Assembly: GCF_030954495.1 (NCBI RefSeq)
Contig: NZ_JAVHUW010000040.1
Location: 21,319 to 85,318 of the forward strand
DNA from: Candidatus Desulfosporosinus nitrosoreducens
Lineage (GTDB): Bacteria > Bacillota > Desulfitobacteriia > Desulfitobacteriales > Desulfitobacteriaceae
Reading direction: 5' to 3'
Length of the DNA: 64,000 nt
The position numbers were made by a program, and so were the translations under genes. Below, one piece after another: positions 45,785-55,179 of this stretch (position 1 is its first letter; every line of letters begins with the position of its first letter). The notes below the pieces were generated by a model, which was given only the letters and a program-made list of their open reading frames with translations, did not search any database and was not told where the DNA came from.

Positions 45785-46711
45785 GTGCAAGTTAAAACAA
45801 ATTTGCCAACAAATAAAGAACCTTGTGTGTTGGCATTAGGAAATTTTGATGGAGTGCACCTTGGACATCGCCGCTTGCTTGAGCATGGATTGAGACAAGC
45901 TGAACGTTTAGGGGTAGGGCTCAGTGTTTTGATTTTTGAACCACACCCTTTAAAAGTATTGTATCCTGAGCGAGGCATAGAGCTGCTTTCAACGACACAA
46001 GAACGCTTGCGTTATTTTGAGGAAATTGGGGTAGATACTGTTTTTCTTATCCCTTTTACTCGTGAAATGGCCAATACCTCGCCGGAGGAGTTTGTAGAAA
46101 AGATTCTTATTCCCTTAGGGGTAGTGCGTGTCGTCGTAGGCTTCAACTATTCTTTTGGTGCCCACGGCAGGGGAAATCCTGAGCTTATTCAGTCTTTAGG
46201 AAAACAGCATGGATTTGGCGTGAGTGTTCTTCAAGCCCAAATGATCGGCGGGCGGGTTATTTCTTCAAGCAGTATTCGCAAAGCACTTCTGCAGGGAGAT
46301 ATTCCTTTAGCCAGCTCTTTGCTTGGACGCTCGCCAAGCTTAAGCGGGTCGGTGATTCATGGCGAAGAGCGGGGGCGGCTATTGGGCTATCCGACGGCAA
46401 ATATTCTTCTTCAGGAGGATATTTTAATTCCTAAACGTGGTGTGTATGCCGTTTGGTCGAACATTGATGGTCGACGTGTTGAGGGAATGATGAACATTGG
46501 CATGAAGCCAACATTCCACGATATGTACGGAACGAGTATTGAAGTGCATTTTTTTGAGTTTACAGGTGATTTGTATGGCCGTGAGCTAACGGTTCATATA
46601 GGAGAGCGTTTGCGGGATGAGCGTAAATTCAACGATGTTAACGAGCTTTTGCAGCAATTAAAAATGGATACAATAAAAGCTGAGACTCTGCTTAAAGCTC
46701 AGCTAAGATAG
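45785..46711 (+). CDS. ribF: Bifunctional riboflavin kinase/FAD synthetase
   Basis: 308 residues from a GTG at 45785 with AGGAGGTC upstream. The N-terminal nucleotidyltransferase domain has LGNFDGVHLGHRR and VVGFNYSFGAHGRG, making FAD from FMN. The C-terminal riboflavin kinase domain has GRLLGYPTANI and GVYAVW. Both activities appear complete. truB-ribF-rpsO is the standard order. Confidence 0.96.
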   Translation: MQVKTNLPTNKEPCVLALGNFDGVHLGHRRLLEHGLRQAERLGVGLSVLIFEPHPLKVLYPERGIELLSTTQERLRYFEEIGVDTVFLIPFTREMANTSPEEFVEKILIPLGVVRVVVGFNYSFGAHGRGNPELIQSLGKQHGFGVSVLQAQMIGGRVISSSSIRKALLQGDIPLASSLLGRSPSLSGSVIHGEERGRLLGYPTANILLQEDILIPKRGVYAVWSNIDGRRVEGMMNIGMKPTFHDMYGTSIEVHFFEFTGDLYGRELTVHIGERLRDERKFNDVNELLQQLKMDTIKAETLLKAQLR

Positions 46712-46723
46712 ATTTCCGGCAAC

Positions 46724-46752
46724 TTTACAAAAGGATTTTTACCGTGTATACT
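46724..46752 (+). promoter_or_regulatory. Sigma-A promoter for rpsO
   Basis: TTTACA (46724-46729), 17-base spacer and TATACT (46747-46752). The start near 46759 gives a leader of about 89 bases that can pair CCAAC with GTTGG near 46799-46821; S15 represses its own leader in many bacteria, so autoregulation is plausible. Confidence 0.7.
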
Positions 46753-46847
46753 GATTTAGAACCTACTGGAACCCGCTGACTCGGCTTGCACGAAGCTCCA
46801 ACGTTAAGCTGGGCAGTTGGGAATATTAAATTTGGAGGAAAACCGAC

Positions 46848-47114
46848 ATGATGACACCTGAAAGAAAACAAGAAATTATTCAAAAACATGCTCAGCACGA
46901 GGGGGATACCGGGTCGCCGGAAGTGCAAATTGCTCTGTTGACAGAACGTATTGCTTATTTAACAGAACACTTTAAAACTCACAAAAAAGACCATCATTCC
47001 CGTCGCGGACTTTTGAAAATGGTTGGCTCCAGACGTGCTTTGCTGAACTACCTTAAGAATGTCAACTTTGACCGCTATCGTAATATTGTTTCGGCTCTCG
47101 GTCTGAGAAAATAA
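46848..47114 (+). CDS. rpsO: 30S ribosomal protein S15
   Basis: 88 residues. S15 binds the central 16S domain early in assembly. Family text is plain: [39 protein letters not shown] and [21 protein letters not shown] precedes two adjacent ATG codons; either can serve. It has its own promoter, and the strong terminator behind it isolates it from pnp. Confidence 0.98.
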   Translation: MMTPERKQEIIQKHAQHEGDTGSPEVQIALLTERIAYLTEHFKTHKKDHHSRRGLLKMVGSRRALLNYLKNVNFDRYRNIVSALGLRK

Positions 47115-47129
47115 TAGCCTGTCCTGCTG

Positions 47130-47158
47130 GAAGTGGATCAATAGATCCACTTCTTTTT
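47130..47158 (+). terminator. Rho-independent terminator after rpsO
   Basis: GAAGTGGATC (47130-47139), loop AATA, GATCCACTTC (47144-47153), TTTTT. A perfect 10-bp stem. Confidence 0.95.
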
Positions 47159-47322
47159 GTAGTGCCGGCAGTATAACTTCGTCTAGACAATTGTCCGGAG
47201 TAAAACAAGCCGGTATGAAGACAGTGTTTTCCGGTAGCTGCCAAGCTTTTTTAAAATAATTCATGAAGATTCTCATGGTAATTAGGAATAATCAGGGATA
47301 TTTGCCTTCAGGAGAGTTTTTT

Positions 47323-47351
47323 TTGCAATTTGCAGGAAATAATAATAATAT
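47323..47351 (+). promoter_or_regulatory. Probable sigma-A promoter for pnp
   Basis: TTGCAA (47323-47328), 17-base spacer and TAATAT (47346-47351), with a run of eight T just upstream. It would give a leader of about 50 bases. The rest of the 290-bp gap from 47159 shows short GC-rich inverted matches (GGCAG/CTGCC around 47167 and 47237, then TTTTTT) that could be a further terminator. Confidence 0.5.
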
Positions 47352-47408
47352 GTCGAAGAGGAAACAAGTTGAATAAAGAAGGATCGAAAGTTTTAAGGAG
47401 GTTCCATT

Positions 47409-49541
47409 GTGAAACAGGAAGTATTTGAGAAGTCACTCTCGGTGGGCGGGAGAACTATGACTTTCCAAACCGGAAAAATTGGCAAACAGGCAGGCGGAGC
47501 GATTTTTCTGCGCTACGGAGATACGGTGGTTTCGGCTTTTGCTACTTGCAGTGCCACGCCGAGGGAAGGTATTGATTTTTTTCCCTTAACGGTCGAGTTT
47601 GAAGAGCGCATGTATGCTGCCGGCAAAATCCCAGGCGGATTCATTAAGCGTGAAGGCAGAGCCAGTGAAAAGGCCACCTTGTCAGCCCGTTTAATAGATC
47701 GTCCGATACGGCCATTGTTTCCCGAAGGGTTTCGAAATGATGTCCAAGTGGTGGCAACGGTCATGTCTGTGGACCAAGACTGTGCAACAGATATCACGGC
47801 TATTAATGCTGCATCGGCCGCTCTGGCTGTCTCAAATATTCCATTCGAGGGACCTGTTGCTGCTGTTACTGTGGGACTGGTAGAAGAAGAGTTCATCATT
47901 AATCCTACCATTGATCAGAGTGCCAAGAGTCAGATGATGCTGACTGTGGCGGGAACAGAAGAAGCTGTGATGATGGTGGAGGCAAGTGCTCAAGAGGTAC
48001 CGGAACCCTTAATGTTGGAAGCAATTATGTTTGGACATGCGGAAATCAAAAAGATTGCTAAGTTCATTGCGGAATATCGAGAAGAAGCTTTCTCTCTTGG
48101 CTTGGCCAAGGACAAACTTGAAGTGCAATTTGCTAAGATCCCCGAGGCAATTGTAGAAGCTGTAAAAGCTTATGCCTACAACAGATTAGATGCCGCTGTT
48201 CGCGTCGAAGAGAAAAAAGCCCGGGAAAGCGCCATTGATGAAGTCGTTGAAGATGCCTTAAAATATTTTGAGGAAGAATTCCCGGAGGATATGAAAGCTG
48301 TAAAGGCGATTTTAGAGGATACTGTCCATTTGATCGTCCGCAAGTTAATTACAGACGAACACATCCGCCCAGATGGCCGGGCTATTAATGAAGTACGGCC
48401 CTTAAGCATTGAAGTGGGGCTTTTGCCGCGTACTCATGGATCGGGTCTTTTTACCAGAGGCCAGACTCAGGTATTGACAGTAGCCACTCTCGGAGCTGCG
48501 GGTGATGAACAGATTTTGGACGGGCTGGGACTGGAACGTTCGAAACGATACATACACCATTATAATTTCCCACCATACAGTGTGGGGGAAATTCGCCCTA
48601 TGCGCGGACCCGGTCGCAGAGAAATTGGGCATGGTGCCTTGGCGGAAAGAGCTCTTCTTCCCGTGTTGCCGGACGAAAATGAATTTCCCTACACGATACG
48701 CCTGGTATCGGAAGTTTTAGAATCCAATGGCTCAAGTTCTATGGCCTCGGTTTGTGGCAGCACGCTTTCGCTTATGGATGCAGGGGTTCCGATTACCGCG
48801 CCGGTAGCCGGAATTGCCATGGGCCTGATCAAAGAGGGGGACAATTTTGCGGTTCTCACAGACATTCAAGGATTAGAAGATCATTTTGGGGATATGGATT
48901 TTAAAGTGGCCGGTACCAGCAAAGGGGTCACTGCCCTGCAAATGGATATCAAGATCAAAGGGGTTTCCCGTGAGGTTCTCTCTCAAGGATTAACTCAGGC
49001 GAAAGCCGGCCGCCTTTTTATCCTCGATAAGATGCTGGCTGTTCTTGATAAACCACGTCCTCAGCTTTCGGCTTATGCACCAAGGATTATCACGGCCTCG
49101 ATTCATCCGGACAAAATCCGTGATGTTATTGGACCAGGGGGAAAAACGATTAAGAAGATTATCGACGAGACGGGAGTTAAGATTGATATAGAAGATGATG
49201 GCCGCGTTTTTATCTCTTCAATGGATGGAGAAGGCGGGGATCAAGCTTTGAAAATTATTCAGGCTTTGACTCAGGAGGTAGAGATCGGAAAGATATACCA
49301 AGGAAAAGTAACTCGGGTTATGGATTTTGGGGCATTTGTGGAAGTTATCCCGGGCGTCTTAGGCCTTAGTGGCAAAGAAGGGCTGGTGCATATTTCTCAA
49401 CTTTCTCAGGAACGGGTTGAAAAGGTTGAGGATGTGGTTAAAGTTGGAGACGAAATAATGGTTAAGGCTACGGCCATTGACAAACAGGGACGTTTAAACC
49501 TTTCCCGCAAGGAAGCTATGGCCGGTGCGCGGAAAAAATAA
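47409..49541 (+). CDS. pnp: Polynucleotide phosphorylase
   Basis: 710 residues from a GTG at 47409 with TAAGGAGGTT upstream. A trimeric 3'-5' phosphorolytic exonuclease, part of the degradosome. Two RNase PH domains (the first with [24 protein letters not shown], here by its core [19 protein letters not shown]; the second with [20 protein letters not shown]), a KH domain with [12 protein letters not shown], and an S1 domain with [15 protein letters not shown]. Full length. RNase J is also encoded in this window. Confidence 0.97.
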   Translation: MKQEVFEKSLSVGGRTMTFQTGKIGKQAGGAIFLRYGDTVVSAFATCSATPREGIDFFPLTVEFEERMYAAGKIPGGFIKREGRASEKATLSARLIDRPIRPLFPEGFRNDVQVVATVMSVDQDCATDITAINAASAALAVSNIPFEGPVAAVTVGLVEEEFIINPTIDQSAKSQMMLTVAGTEEAVMMVEASAQEVPEPLMLEAIMFGHAEIKKIAKFIAEYREEAFSLGLAKDKLEVQFAKIPEAIVEAVKAYAYNRLDAAVRVEEKKARESAIDEVVEDALKYFEEEFPEDMKAVKAILEDTVHLIVRKLITDEHIRPDGRAINEVRPLSIEVGLLPRTHGSGLFTRGQTQVLTVATLGAAGDEQILDGLGLERSKRYIHHYNFPPYSVGEIRPMRGPGRREIGHGALAERALLPVLPDENEFPYTIRLVSEVLESNGSSSMASVCGSTLSLMDAGVPITAPVAGIAMGLIKEGDNFAVLTDIQGLEDHFGDMDFKVAGTSKGVTALQMDIKIKGVSREVLSQGLTQAKAGRLFILDKMLAVLDKPRPQLSAYAPRIITASIHPDKIRDVIGPGGKTIKKIIDETGVKIDIEDDGRVFISSMDGEGGDQALKIIQALTQEVEIGKIYQGKVTRVMDFGAFVEVIPGVLGLSGKEGLVHISQLSQERVEKVEDVVKVGDEIMVKATAIDKQGRLNLSRKEAMAGARKK

Positions 49542-49630
49542 AGGCAGAATTTAAATATAGATAATAATTTTTTGGAATGACCAGTCTGTGGGTCCCCCTC
49601 CAAGCATAAGGTTAGGAGGGGGGGAAGCGA

Positions 49631-50389
49631 ATGTTTATTAATTTAAAAATCTCGCGACGAATACTCTCGTTAGGCGGGATTTTCTTTCTGTTGCTTGCGG
49701 GCTTTCTATTCCAGCGCTGGATGGTAAGTTCAGGTTCTCCGGTTTCTAAGCCCATGGAACAGATCAATACGGATGAAAAAGTTATAGCCCTGACCATTAA
49801 TGTGGATTGGGGTGAGGAATATATTCCGGCAATCCTTGATGCCTTGGATAAGGGTCAGGCGCGGGCAACTTTTTTTGTTACGGGTCGGTGGGCCAAGAAA
49901 AATCCGGAACTATTGAAACAAATAGCTGGCCGGGGGCATGAGATTGAAAACCACGGCTATTCCCATCCCCATCCGGACCATTTAACCGTGGGTGCAAATC
50001 AGGAAGAAATCAAGAAGACTGAGAGTATTATCCAGGGAATTATTGGACAGAAAACACATTTTTATGCACCGCCTTATGGTGAAAGAGGAGCTTCCGGTTT
50101 AAAAGCCGCAGATCTTTTAGGTTATCAAACGGTTTTATGGACCTTGGATACAGTGGATTGGCGCCCTGATAGCACACCGGAGATCATTGCCCAACGAGTC
50201 GTCAATCCGGCCGTAAGATTTGGCATTAAGCCCCAAAAAAATGGCGCCATTGTTTTAATGCATCCTAAACTAAATACGGTTAAGGCGTTGCCTGTTATTC
50301 TTAATCAACTGACTCGAGAGGGATTTGCCTTTCAAACTCTCGACGCACTAATAACATTTGATCAGATCGGAGATACTACCTCACGATAA
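49631..50389 (+). CDS. ylxY: YlxY-type polysaccharide deacetylase-like sporulation protein
   Basis: 252 residues, with one N-terminal membrane helix (about 12-29) and an extracellular NodB-homology domain. The motif that is normally TFDDG reads TINVDWGEEYIPAIL, as in YlxY proteins, so the second catalytic Asp is displaced; motif 2 HGYSHPHPDHL and APPYGE are present. It directly follows pnp, the Bacillus order, and YlxY proteins are annotated as sporulation proteins. Whether it deacetylates peptidoglycan is not shown. Confidence 0.88.
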   Translation: MFINLKISRRILSLGGIFFLLLAGFLFQRWMVSSGSPVSKPMEQINTDEKVIALTINVDWGEEYIPAILDALDKGQARATFFVTGRWAKKNPELLKQIAGRGHEIENHGYSHPHPDHLTVGANQEEIKKTESIIQGIIGQKTHFYAPPYGERGASGLKAADLLGYQTVLWTLDTVDWRPDSTPEIIAQRVVNPAVRFGIKPQKNGAIVLMHPKLNTVKALPVILNQLTREGFAFQTLDALITFDQIGDTTSR

Positions 50390-50410
50390 ACATAAAGTTG
50401 AGGTGGTTTG

Positions 50411-51643
50411 ATGATCAGTAAAAAGTGGACGCGTGCTTGGTGCTGCGTCTTTCTTTGTATCGCATGTTCTGCTTCTTTGGGGGCAAGACCCGTATACGCA
50501 GCTAAATCAAGCCAAGCAGTTAAGTCGGCTCAACCGGCTAAAGCTTCCCGAGCGAAGCGTCCTGCCAAACCTGCTAAGCCCGCGCCCAAACCTCAAGCGG
50601 CGGACACAAAACTGGGACCGGGTAAAATCAGCGCGGATGCCGCTGTGCTGATGGATGTGGAGACAGGAGATGTTCTTTTTGGCAAACAGGCGAATAAACG
50701 CCGCCCACCTGCCAGTACCACGAAAATCATGACTGCGATTTTAGGTTTGGAACTCGGGAGCTCAGACGAAGTAGTTACCGTCAGCCCCAAAGCCGCAAAT
50801 GTTGGTGAAGCAACGCTGCATCTTGATCCGGGAGAGAAAATCAATCTTTATGAATTAATTACGGGCGCTCTCGTTAAGTCTGGAAATGATGCCTGTGTCG
50901 CTATTGCCGAGCAAATCGCCGGCAACGAGGAGCAGTTTGTTCAATTAATGAATGATAAAGCCTTAGCCTTAGGTGCCCAAAACACTCATTTTGAAAATAC
51001 CAATGGTCTGCCTAATAAAGATCACTACTCTACGGCCTATGATTTGGCGCTTATTGCCCGTCATGGCTTGTCCATACCTCAGTTTGCTTCGATTACCCGG
51101 CAAAAGGAAACTGAAATTCATTTCCTGGAGCCTGATGTCATGATGGATTTGCGCAACACCAACAAGCTGCTTTGGAATTACCCCTACGCAGACGGTGTCA
51201 AAACCGGGACGACGACTGCTGCGGGAAAATGTCTTGTTGCTTCTGCGACTAAAGACGGACGCCAACTTTTAGTTGTCGTACTCAATGCCCCGGATCGCTT
51301 CGGAGATGCTAAGAAATTATTGGAGTGGGGTTTTGAAAATACCGAAACCGTGCGTCTGGCCAATGCCGGACAGACGATCGCAGAGTTTACTGAATCTAAG
51401 GACCCTATAAAAGTTTTTACTGAGTCACCGGTAGAAGTTAGCATTCCTAAAGCTGAACATTTGAAACTCCAAACCCGTATTGTATGGGAAAAGACTGGAG
51501 ATCTTCCTATAAGAGCAGGAGAGAGGTTGGGACGATGGGAAGTTTGGCTAGGTGAACAAAGGCTGGGCAGTGTTCCCTTGTTAAGTGAACGCGAGGCAGC
51601 AAAAAACCGTTCGTTGATAAGTTTCTTTCCTTTTGGAAAATAA
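50411..51643 (+). CDS. D-alanyl-D-alanine carboxypeptidase (class A, DacF-like)
   Basis: 410 residues from the ATG at 50411 (a TTG precedes it directly), with GAGGTGG upstream. A signal peptide ends near VYA (about residue 30), then a Lys/Pro/Ala-rich spacer (about 32-64) precedes the penicillin-binding domain. Active-site triads are STTK (102-105), SGN (157-159) and KTG (264-266). A C-terminal beta domain follows (about 320-400). It trims the terminal D-Ala of peptidoglycan at the outer face. The spacer is longer than usual. Confidence 0.92.
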   Translation: MISKKWTRAWCCVFLCIACSASLGARPVYAAKSSQAVKSAQPAKASRAKRPAKPAKPAPKPQAADTKLGPGKISADAAVLMDVETGDVLFGKQANKRRPPASTTKIMTAILGLELGSSDEVVTVSPKAANVGEATLHLDPGEKINLYELITGALVKSGNDACVAIAEQIAGNEEQFVQLMNDKALALGAQNTHFENTNGLPNKDHYSTAYDLALIARHGLSIPQFASITRQKETEIHFLEPDVMMDLRNTNKLLWNYPYADGVKTGTTTAAGKCLVASATKDGRQLLVVVLNAPDRFGDAKKLLEWGFENTETVRLANAGQTIAEFTESKDPIKVFTESPVEVSIPKAEHLKLQTRIVWEKTGDLPIRAGERLGRWEVWLGEQRLGSVPLLSEREAAKNRSLISFFPFGK

Positions 51644-51655
51644 GGAGTGAATTGA

Positions 51656-52927
51656 TTGTATCAGAAAATGGTATTGCCTAATGGAGTCAGGATTATTACA
51701 GAAGAAATTGACCATGTGCGGTCGGCGGCGATCGGAATTTGGGTGGGAGCCGGATCTCGGGATGAGCAGGCAGGATACGAAGGAATCTCACATTTCATGG
51801 AGCACATGTTTTTTAAAGGTACCGAACATAGAAATGCACGTGCTCTGGCGGAGTCTCTGGAGGCAGTCGGGGGACAACTCAATGCTTTTACGACTAAAGA
51901 GTACACTTGTTATTATGCCAAAATCCTTGATGAAGACTTTGATCTGGCTCTAGATGTTTTAAGCGATATGTTTTTCTGCTCACTTTTTGATGAAAAAGAA
52001 ATTGAAAAGGAAAAGAATGTTGTTATCGAAGAAATCAAAATGTATGAGGACTCACCGGATGAACTGATTCATGATATCTTTTCCGAACTCATCTGGAATG
52101 ATCACCCCTTGGGGAAACCTATTTTAGGGACTGAGGAAAGTATCAGGGCCTTAACCCGGGAGAAAATCATGACATTTCTTTCCCAGCATTATGCTCCGGA
52201 TAATGTGGTGATTTCCGTGGCGGGTAAAGTAAAACATGAGGATGTTGTAGCCAAGCTTTCCTCTCAGTTTGGCTCTTTTAAAAGAGGAGGCCGAAGAGTC
52301 TTAGAAGAAACACCTGTAGGGCATCAAGTAGAACGTTACCAAAAGAAGGATACGGAACAGATGCATATTCTCATAGGTGTCCCTGGTTTAGGACAGGACG
52401 ATGAGGATATCCATGCCATGCACATTTTTAACAATGTTTTAGGCGGTGGGCTGAGTTCCCGTTTATTTCAGGAGATCAGGGAGCAACGCGGACTTGCTTA
52501 TTCCGTTTATTCTTATCACTCGACTTATGTGGACACGGGATTATTTGCCATTTATGCAGGAACGAGTCCCAATAATACCGAAGAAGTTATTGAATGCATC
52601 CTCAAAGAGGTAAAGAGTATTCAGAGAAATGGCATTACGGCAGAGGAGCTGGAGAGAACACAAGCTCAAATCAAAGGTGGGTTGTATTTAGGTCTGGAAT
52701 CGGTGAGCAGCCGGATGAGCCGCTTAGGAAAGACGGAATTAACCTATAACCGGGTGCTTTCCCCGGAAGAGGTTGTGGAAAAGCTTGAAAAAGTGACCCT
52801 GGACGATGTCATTCGGGTAATCGGGCGCCTTTGGCAGAAGGATAAAATCAGCATTATGACCTTAGGTCCGTCGGGACATGAAGTTGTATTCAAGGAGCTG
52901 TTGAACAAGACAGGGTGGGATGATTAG
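51656..52927 (+). CDS. M16-family zinc peptidase (MlpA/YmxG)
   Basis: 423 residues from a TTG at 51656 with AAGGAGTGA upstream. The inverted zinc motif is intact: HFMEHMFFKGT, then Glu in the EIEKEKNVVIEEI helix. The C-terminal half has the glycine-rich RLFQEIREQRGLAYSVYSY, as in Bacillus MlpA and mitochondrial processing peptidases. Full length, cytoplasmic. In Bacillus it lies between ylxY and ymxH, as here apart from added genes. Confidence 0.93.
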   Translation: MYQKMVLPNGVRIITEEIDHVRSAAIGIWVGAGSRDEQAGYEGISHFMEHMFFKGTEHRNARALAESLEAVGGQLNAFTTKEYTCYYAKILDEDFDLALDVLSDMFFCSLFDEKEIEKEKNVVIEEIKMYEDSPDELIHDIFSELIWNDHPLGKPILGTEESIRALTREKIMTFLSQHYAPDNVVISVAGKVKHEDVVAKLSSQFGSFKRGGRRVLEETPVGHQVERYQKKDTEQMHILIGVPGLGQDDEDIHAMHIFNNVLGGGLSSRLFQEIREQRGLAYSVYSYHSTYVDTGLFAIYAGTSPNNTEEVIECILKEVKSIQRNGITAEELERTQAQIKGGLYLGLESVSSRMSRLGKTELTYNRVLSPEEVVEKLEKVTLDDVIRVIGRLWQKDKISIMTLGPSGHEVVFKELLNKTGWDD

Positions 52928-52970
52928 ATGAGTTCGTCTCAATTAATTATCTGCCTGGGTGGGGATTCAA

Positions 52971-53420
52971 ATGAATGATTCGATTACTGTAAAGGTTAAA
53001 AAGATATCACACCATTCCCTGATTCCTGCTTATGCTACCCCGGCCTCTGCCGGCGTGGATTTGTATGCTTGTATCCAAGAAAAGATTGTTGTGCATCCTG
53101 GTGAACATGTCAAAATTCCCACGGGCATTGCTATTGAACTGCCGGATCAGCATATTGTGGCTTTAATTTTTGCAAGAAGTGGTTTGGCAAGCCGTTCCGG
53201 TGTTGGCTTAACAAATGGCGTTGGGGTGATCGATGCTGATTACCGGGGAGAAATTCAGGTGTTGATGCAAAACCATGGCCTATTGCCGGTCACTATAAAC
53301 TCAGGAGATCGGATTGCCCAAATGGTTTTTATGCCGATATTTCATGCGCTTTTAGAGGAGGTCTCAGAACTCGGGGAAACTCTTCGAGGGACGGGCGGAT
53401 TCGGCTCGACGGGAATTTAA
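52971..53420 (+). CDS. dut: dUTP pyrophosphatase
   Basis: 149 residues from the ATG at 52971; GGTGGGG precedes it, and an in-frame GTG at 52959 lacks a site. It hydrolyses dUTP to dUMP as a trimer. The five motifs are visible: TPASAGVDLYAC, ARSGLASRSG, GVIDADYRGEIQV, GDRIAQMVF and the C-terminal lid RGTGGFGSTG. A long inverted repeat follows. Confidence 0.97.
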   Translation: MNDSITVKVKKISHHSLIPAYATPASAGVDLYACIQEKIVVHPGEHVKIPTGIAIELPDQHIVALIFARSGLASRSGVGLTNGVGVIDADYRGEIQVLMQNHGLLPVTINSGDRIAQMVFMPIFHALLEEVSELGETLRGTGGFGSTGI

Positions 53421-53430
53421 CAGTAATACC

Positions 53431-53493
53431 TTAAACAAGAGACAGGTCTTTGACTTCCTTTTTCAGGAAACAAGGCGCTTGTCTCTTGTTTAA
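53431..53493. repeat. Perfect 14-bp inverted repeat with structured loop after dut
   Basis: TTAAACAAGAGACA (53431-53444) and its exact reverse complement (53480-53493) enclose 35 bases that include a TTCC/GGAA stem. No clean T-run follows, so it may be a bidirectional terminator or a palindromic element. Confidence 0.65.
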
Positions 53494-53592
53494 CTGTAGC
53501 CCTGTTTCTTCTTTTAGCGGTAAAACAATCTTTCGTTTTCGTGTTCTAGAGGTCGCAGCCTAATCATACAATCCCCATGAGGAGGAATGACC

Positions 53593-53907
53593 ATGCAGCA
53601 AGCCTTTGGAGTTGTGCTTTTAGTGATAGGCGTTGTTCTTTCAGTACGTGAGCGAAAGTTTATGTTGATGTGGCGGTCACATCCGCCCTCCAACCAATTG
53701 GCAACAGCCTTGAGTCAATTAGTTGGTACGGCAGGTGGGATTTATCTATCTCTGGAACTGCTCTTCTCATTTTTGAAAATCCCGGAGAATTGGTGGACTG
53801 ATTCGGTGTTTTTCGTTGAGCCGCTGGCAGTCCTTTCCTTACTATTAGCTATTTTGCAGCCTTTTGGCTTGAGGGTCTGGCTAAAATTACGAAAATCGGG
53901 GAGGTGA
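53593..53907 (+). CDS. Small membrane protein of unknown function
   Basis: 104 residues from the ATG at 53593; the ATG at 53587 touches the GAGGAGGA site and is unlikely. Three hydrophobic segments (about 3-16, 45-65 and 78-95) with basic segments between them, ending in RVWLKLRKSGR. No motif recognised. It stands four bases before the PRC-barrel gene and is likely co-transcribed with it. Confidence 0.7.
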   Translation: MQQAFGVVLLVIGVVLSVRERKFMLMWRSHPPSNQLATALSQLVGTAGGIYLSLELLFSFLKIPENWWTDSVFFVEPLAVLSLLLAILQPFGLRVWLKLRKSGR

Positions 53908-53911
53908 ACAA

Positions 53912-54181
53912 ATGTTGTTGAGTGATTTGGCCGGGAAAGAAATCATTAATTTACATGATGGGGCAAAATTGGGTCTGGTGGGGGATGCGGATCTGGATAT
54001 TTCTGCAAATGGAGAAGTTGAATCGATCATTCTAGGCTCTCGTGGCGGTTTCTCAGGGTTTTGGAGTTCGAAAGGAGATCGGGACCGCGATCTATTGGTA
54101 ATTCCCTGGCAAACTATTAGAAAAGTGGGTTCAGAGGTAATTATTATTGATTTGCACGAGAAGACCGAGAGAAACCGTTGA
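53912..54181 (+). CDS. YlmC/YmxH family PRC-barrel sporulation protein
   Basis: 89 residues. It opens LLSDLAGKEIINLHDGAKLG, the family signature, and forms one small beta-barrel with the WQTIRKVGSEVIIID tail. Members are conserved in spore formers and lie upstream of dap/spoVF genes in Bacillus (ymxH), as here. Biochemical role not known. GGGGAGGTGAAC precedes the ATG. Confidence 0.88.
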   Translation: MLLSDLAGKEIINLHDGAKLGLVGDADLDISANGEVESIILGSRGGFSGFWSSKGDRDRDLLVIPWQTIRKVGSEVIIIDLHEKTERNR

Positions 54182-54189
54182 TATTTAAT

Positions 54190-54218
54190 TTGACAGAAAA
54201 CGGGATACCCAATAAAAT
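54190..54218 (+). promoter_or_regulatory. Sigma-A promoter for dapB
   Basis: TTGACA (54190-54195), 17-base spacer and TAAAAT (54213-54218). Start near 54225, nine bases before the leader hairpin. Confidence 0.75.
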
Positions 54219-54233
54219 GAAGGGAAAAGCTTT

Positions 54234-54268
54234 AACCCCGCACTGCGTTGGCAACGGGGTTTTGCCTT
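54234..54268 (+). terminator. Leader hairpin upstream of dapB, possible attenuator
   Basis: AACCCCG (54234-54240) pairs with CGGGGTT (54255-54261), then TTGCCTTATT. It lies between the promoter and the dapB start, where termination would control the gene. No lysine riboswitch core is present; the leader is too short. Confidence 0.5.
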
Positions 54269-54290
54269 ATTATCGCAGGAGGGGTTTCCT

Positions 54291-55094
54291 TTGAAAAAAA
54301 TCCGAGTTTTTGTAGCTGGGGCGAGTGGGAAAATGGGTCAGGAAGTGATACGGTCGCTTTTAAAAGAAGACGATTTTAGTCTGGTCGGAGCTTCAGATAC
54401 ACGACATCAGGGGATGGACGTTGGATTTGTCGTAGGCCTTCCGCGAGTGGGTGTAGATATTTCAGGCCCCCTGGAAGTTAAGGATTTGCAAACATCAAGA
54501 GCGGATGTTTTAGTGGATTTTACGAATCCGCAATCTGTCTTAAAAAATGCCAAGACAGCAATTATTGCCGGGGTGGTTCCTGTGGTTGGCACGACAGGAT
54601 TGGATGAAGCTGAATTAGAGGAGATCCGAACTTTGGCTCTCAAAGAGCGGGTCGGGGCCTTTATCGCTCCGAATTTCTCGATTGGCGCTCTTTTGATGAT
54701 GAGATTTGCCAGGGAAGCAGCCAAATATTTCCCTAATGTAGATATTATAGAGCTGCACCATGACCAAAAACTGGATGCTCCTTCCGGAACTGCCTTAAAA
54801 ACTGCCGAATTGATTTCCGAAGTTCGTCCTCCCATGGTCCAGGGACATCCCAATGAATATGAGAAATTACCCGGAGCCCGCGGTGCGGATGTCGGCGGGA
54901 TTCACATTCACTCTGTACGCCTGCCGGGCTTGATTGCCCACCAGGAGGTTTTATTTGGAGGATTAGGACAAGCCTTAACAATCCGGCACGATGCTTATAC
55001 AAGGGAAACCTATATGCCGGGAGTTATGCTGGCGATACGCAAGGCCACTGGCCTAACTGACTTGGTAGTTGGACTGGAGAATTTCCTCGATTAG
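54291..55094 (+). CDS. dapB: 4-hydroxy-tetrahydrodipicolinate reductase
   Basis: 267 residues from a TTG at 54291 with AGGAGGGG upstream. It reduces the DapA product on the way to lysine and meso-diaminopimelate. Motifs: VFVAGASGKMGQEVI for NAD(P)H, GTTGLDEAEL, and the substrate-binding ELHHDQKLDAPSGTALKTAE (His, Lys). Directly upstream of spoVFA, whose enzyme competes for the same intermediate. Confidence 0.97.
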   Translation: MKKIRVFVAGASGKMGQEVIRSLLKEDDFSLVGASDTRHQGMDVGFVVGLPRVGVDISGPLEVKDLQTSRADVLVDFTNPQSVLKNAKTAIIAGVVPVVGTTGLDEAELEEIRTLALKERVGAFIAPNFSIGALLMMRFAREAAKYFPNVDIIELHHDQKLDAPSGTALKTAELISEVRPPMVQGHPNEYEKLPGARGADVGGIHIHSVRLPGLIAHQEVLFGGLGQALTIRHDAYTRETYMPGVMLAIRKATGLTDLVVGLENFLD

Positions 55095-55110
55095 GTAATC
55101 ATTACGCGTA

Positions 55111-55138
55111 ACCGCTGCTCTTCTTTCCTCATATAATG
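55111..55138 (+). promoter_or_regulatory. Sigma-K-like mother-cell promoter for spoVFA/spoVFB
   Basis: AC (55111-55112), 17-base spacer and CATATAATG (55130-55138), close to the sigma-K pattern AC-N16/17-CATANNNTA. The embedded TATAAT could serve sigma-A, but its -35 is poor. SpoVF is sigma-K controlled in Bacillus, which favours the first reading. Confidence 0.4.
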
Positions 55139-55179
55139 GATAGTAGTCAATGGGACACTGTCTCAAAGGGGGCATAAAG

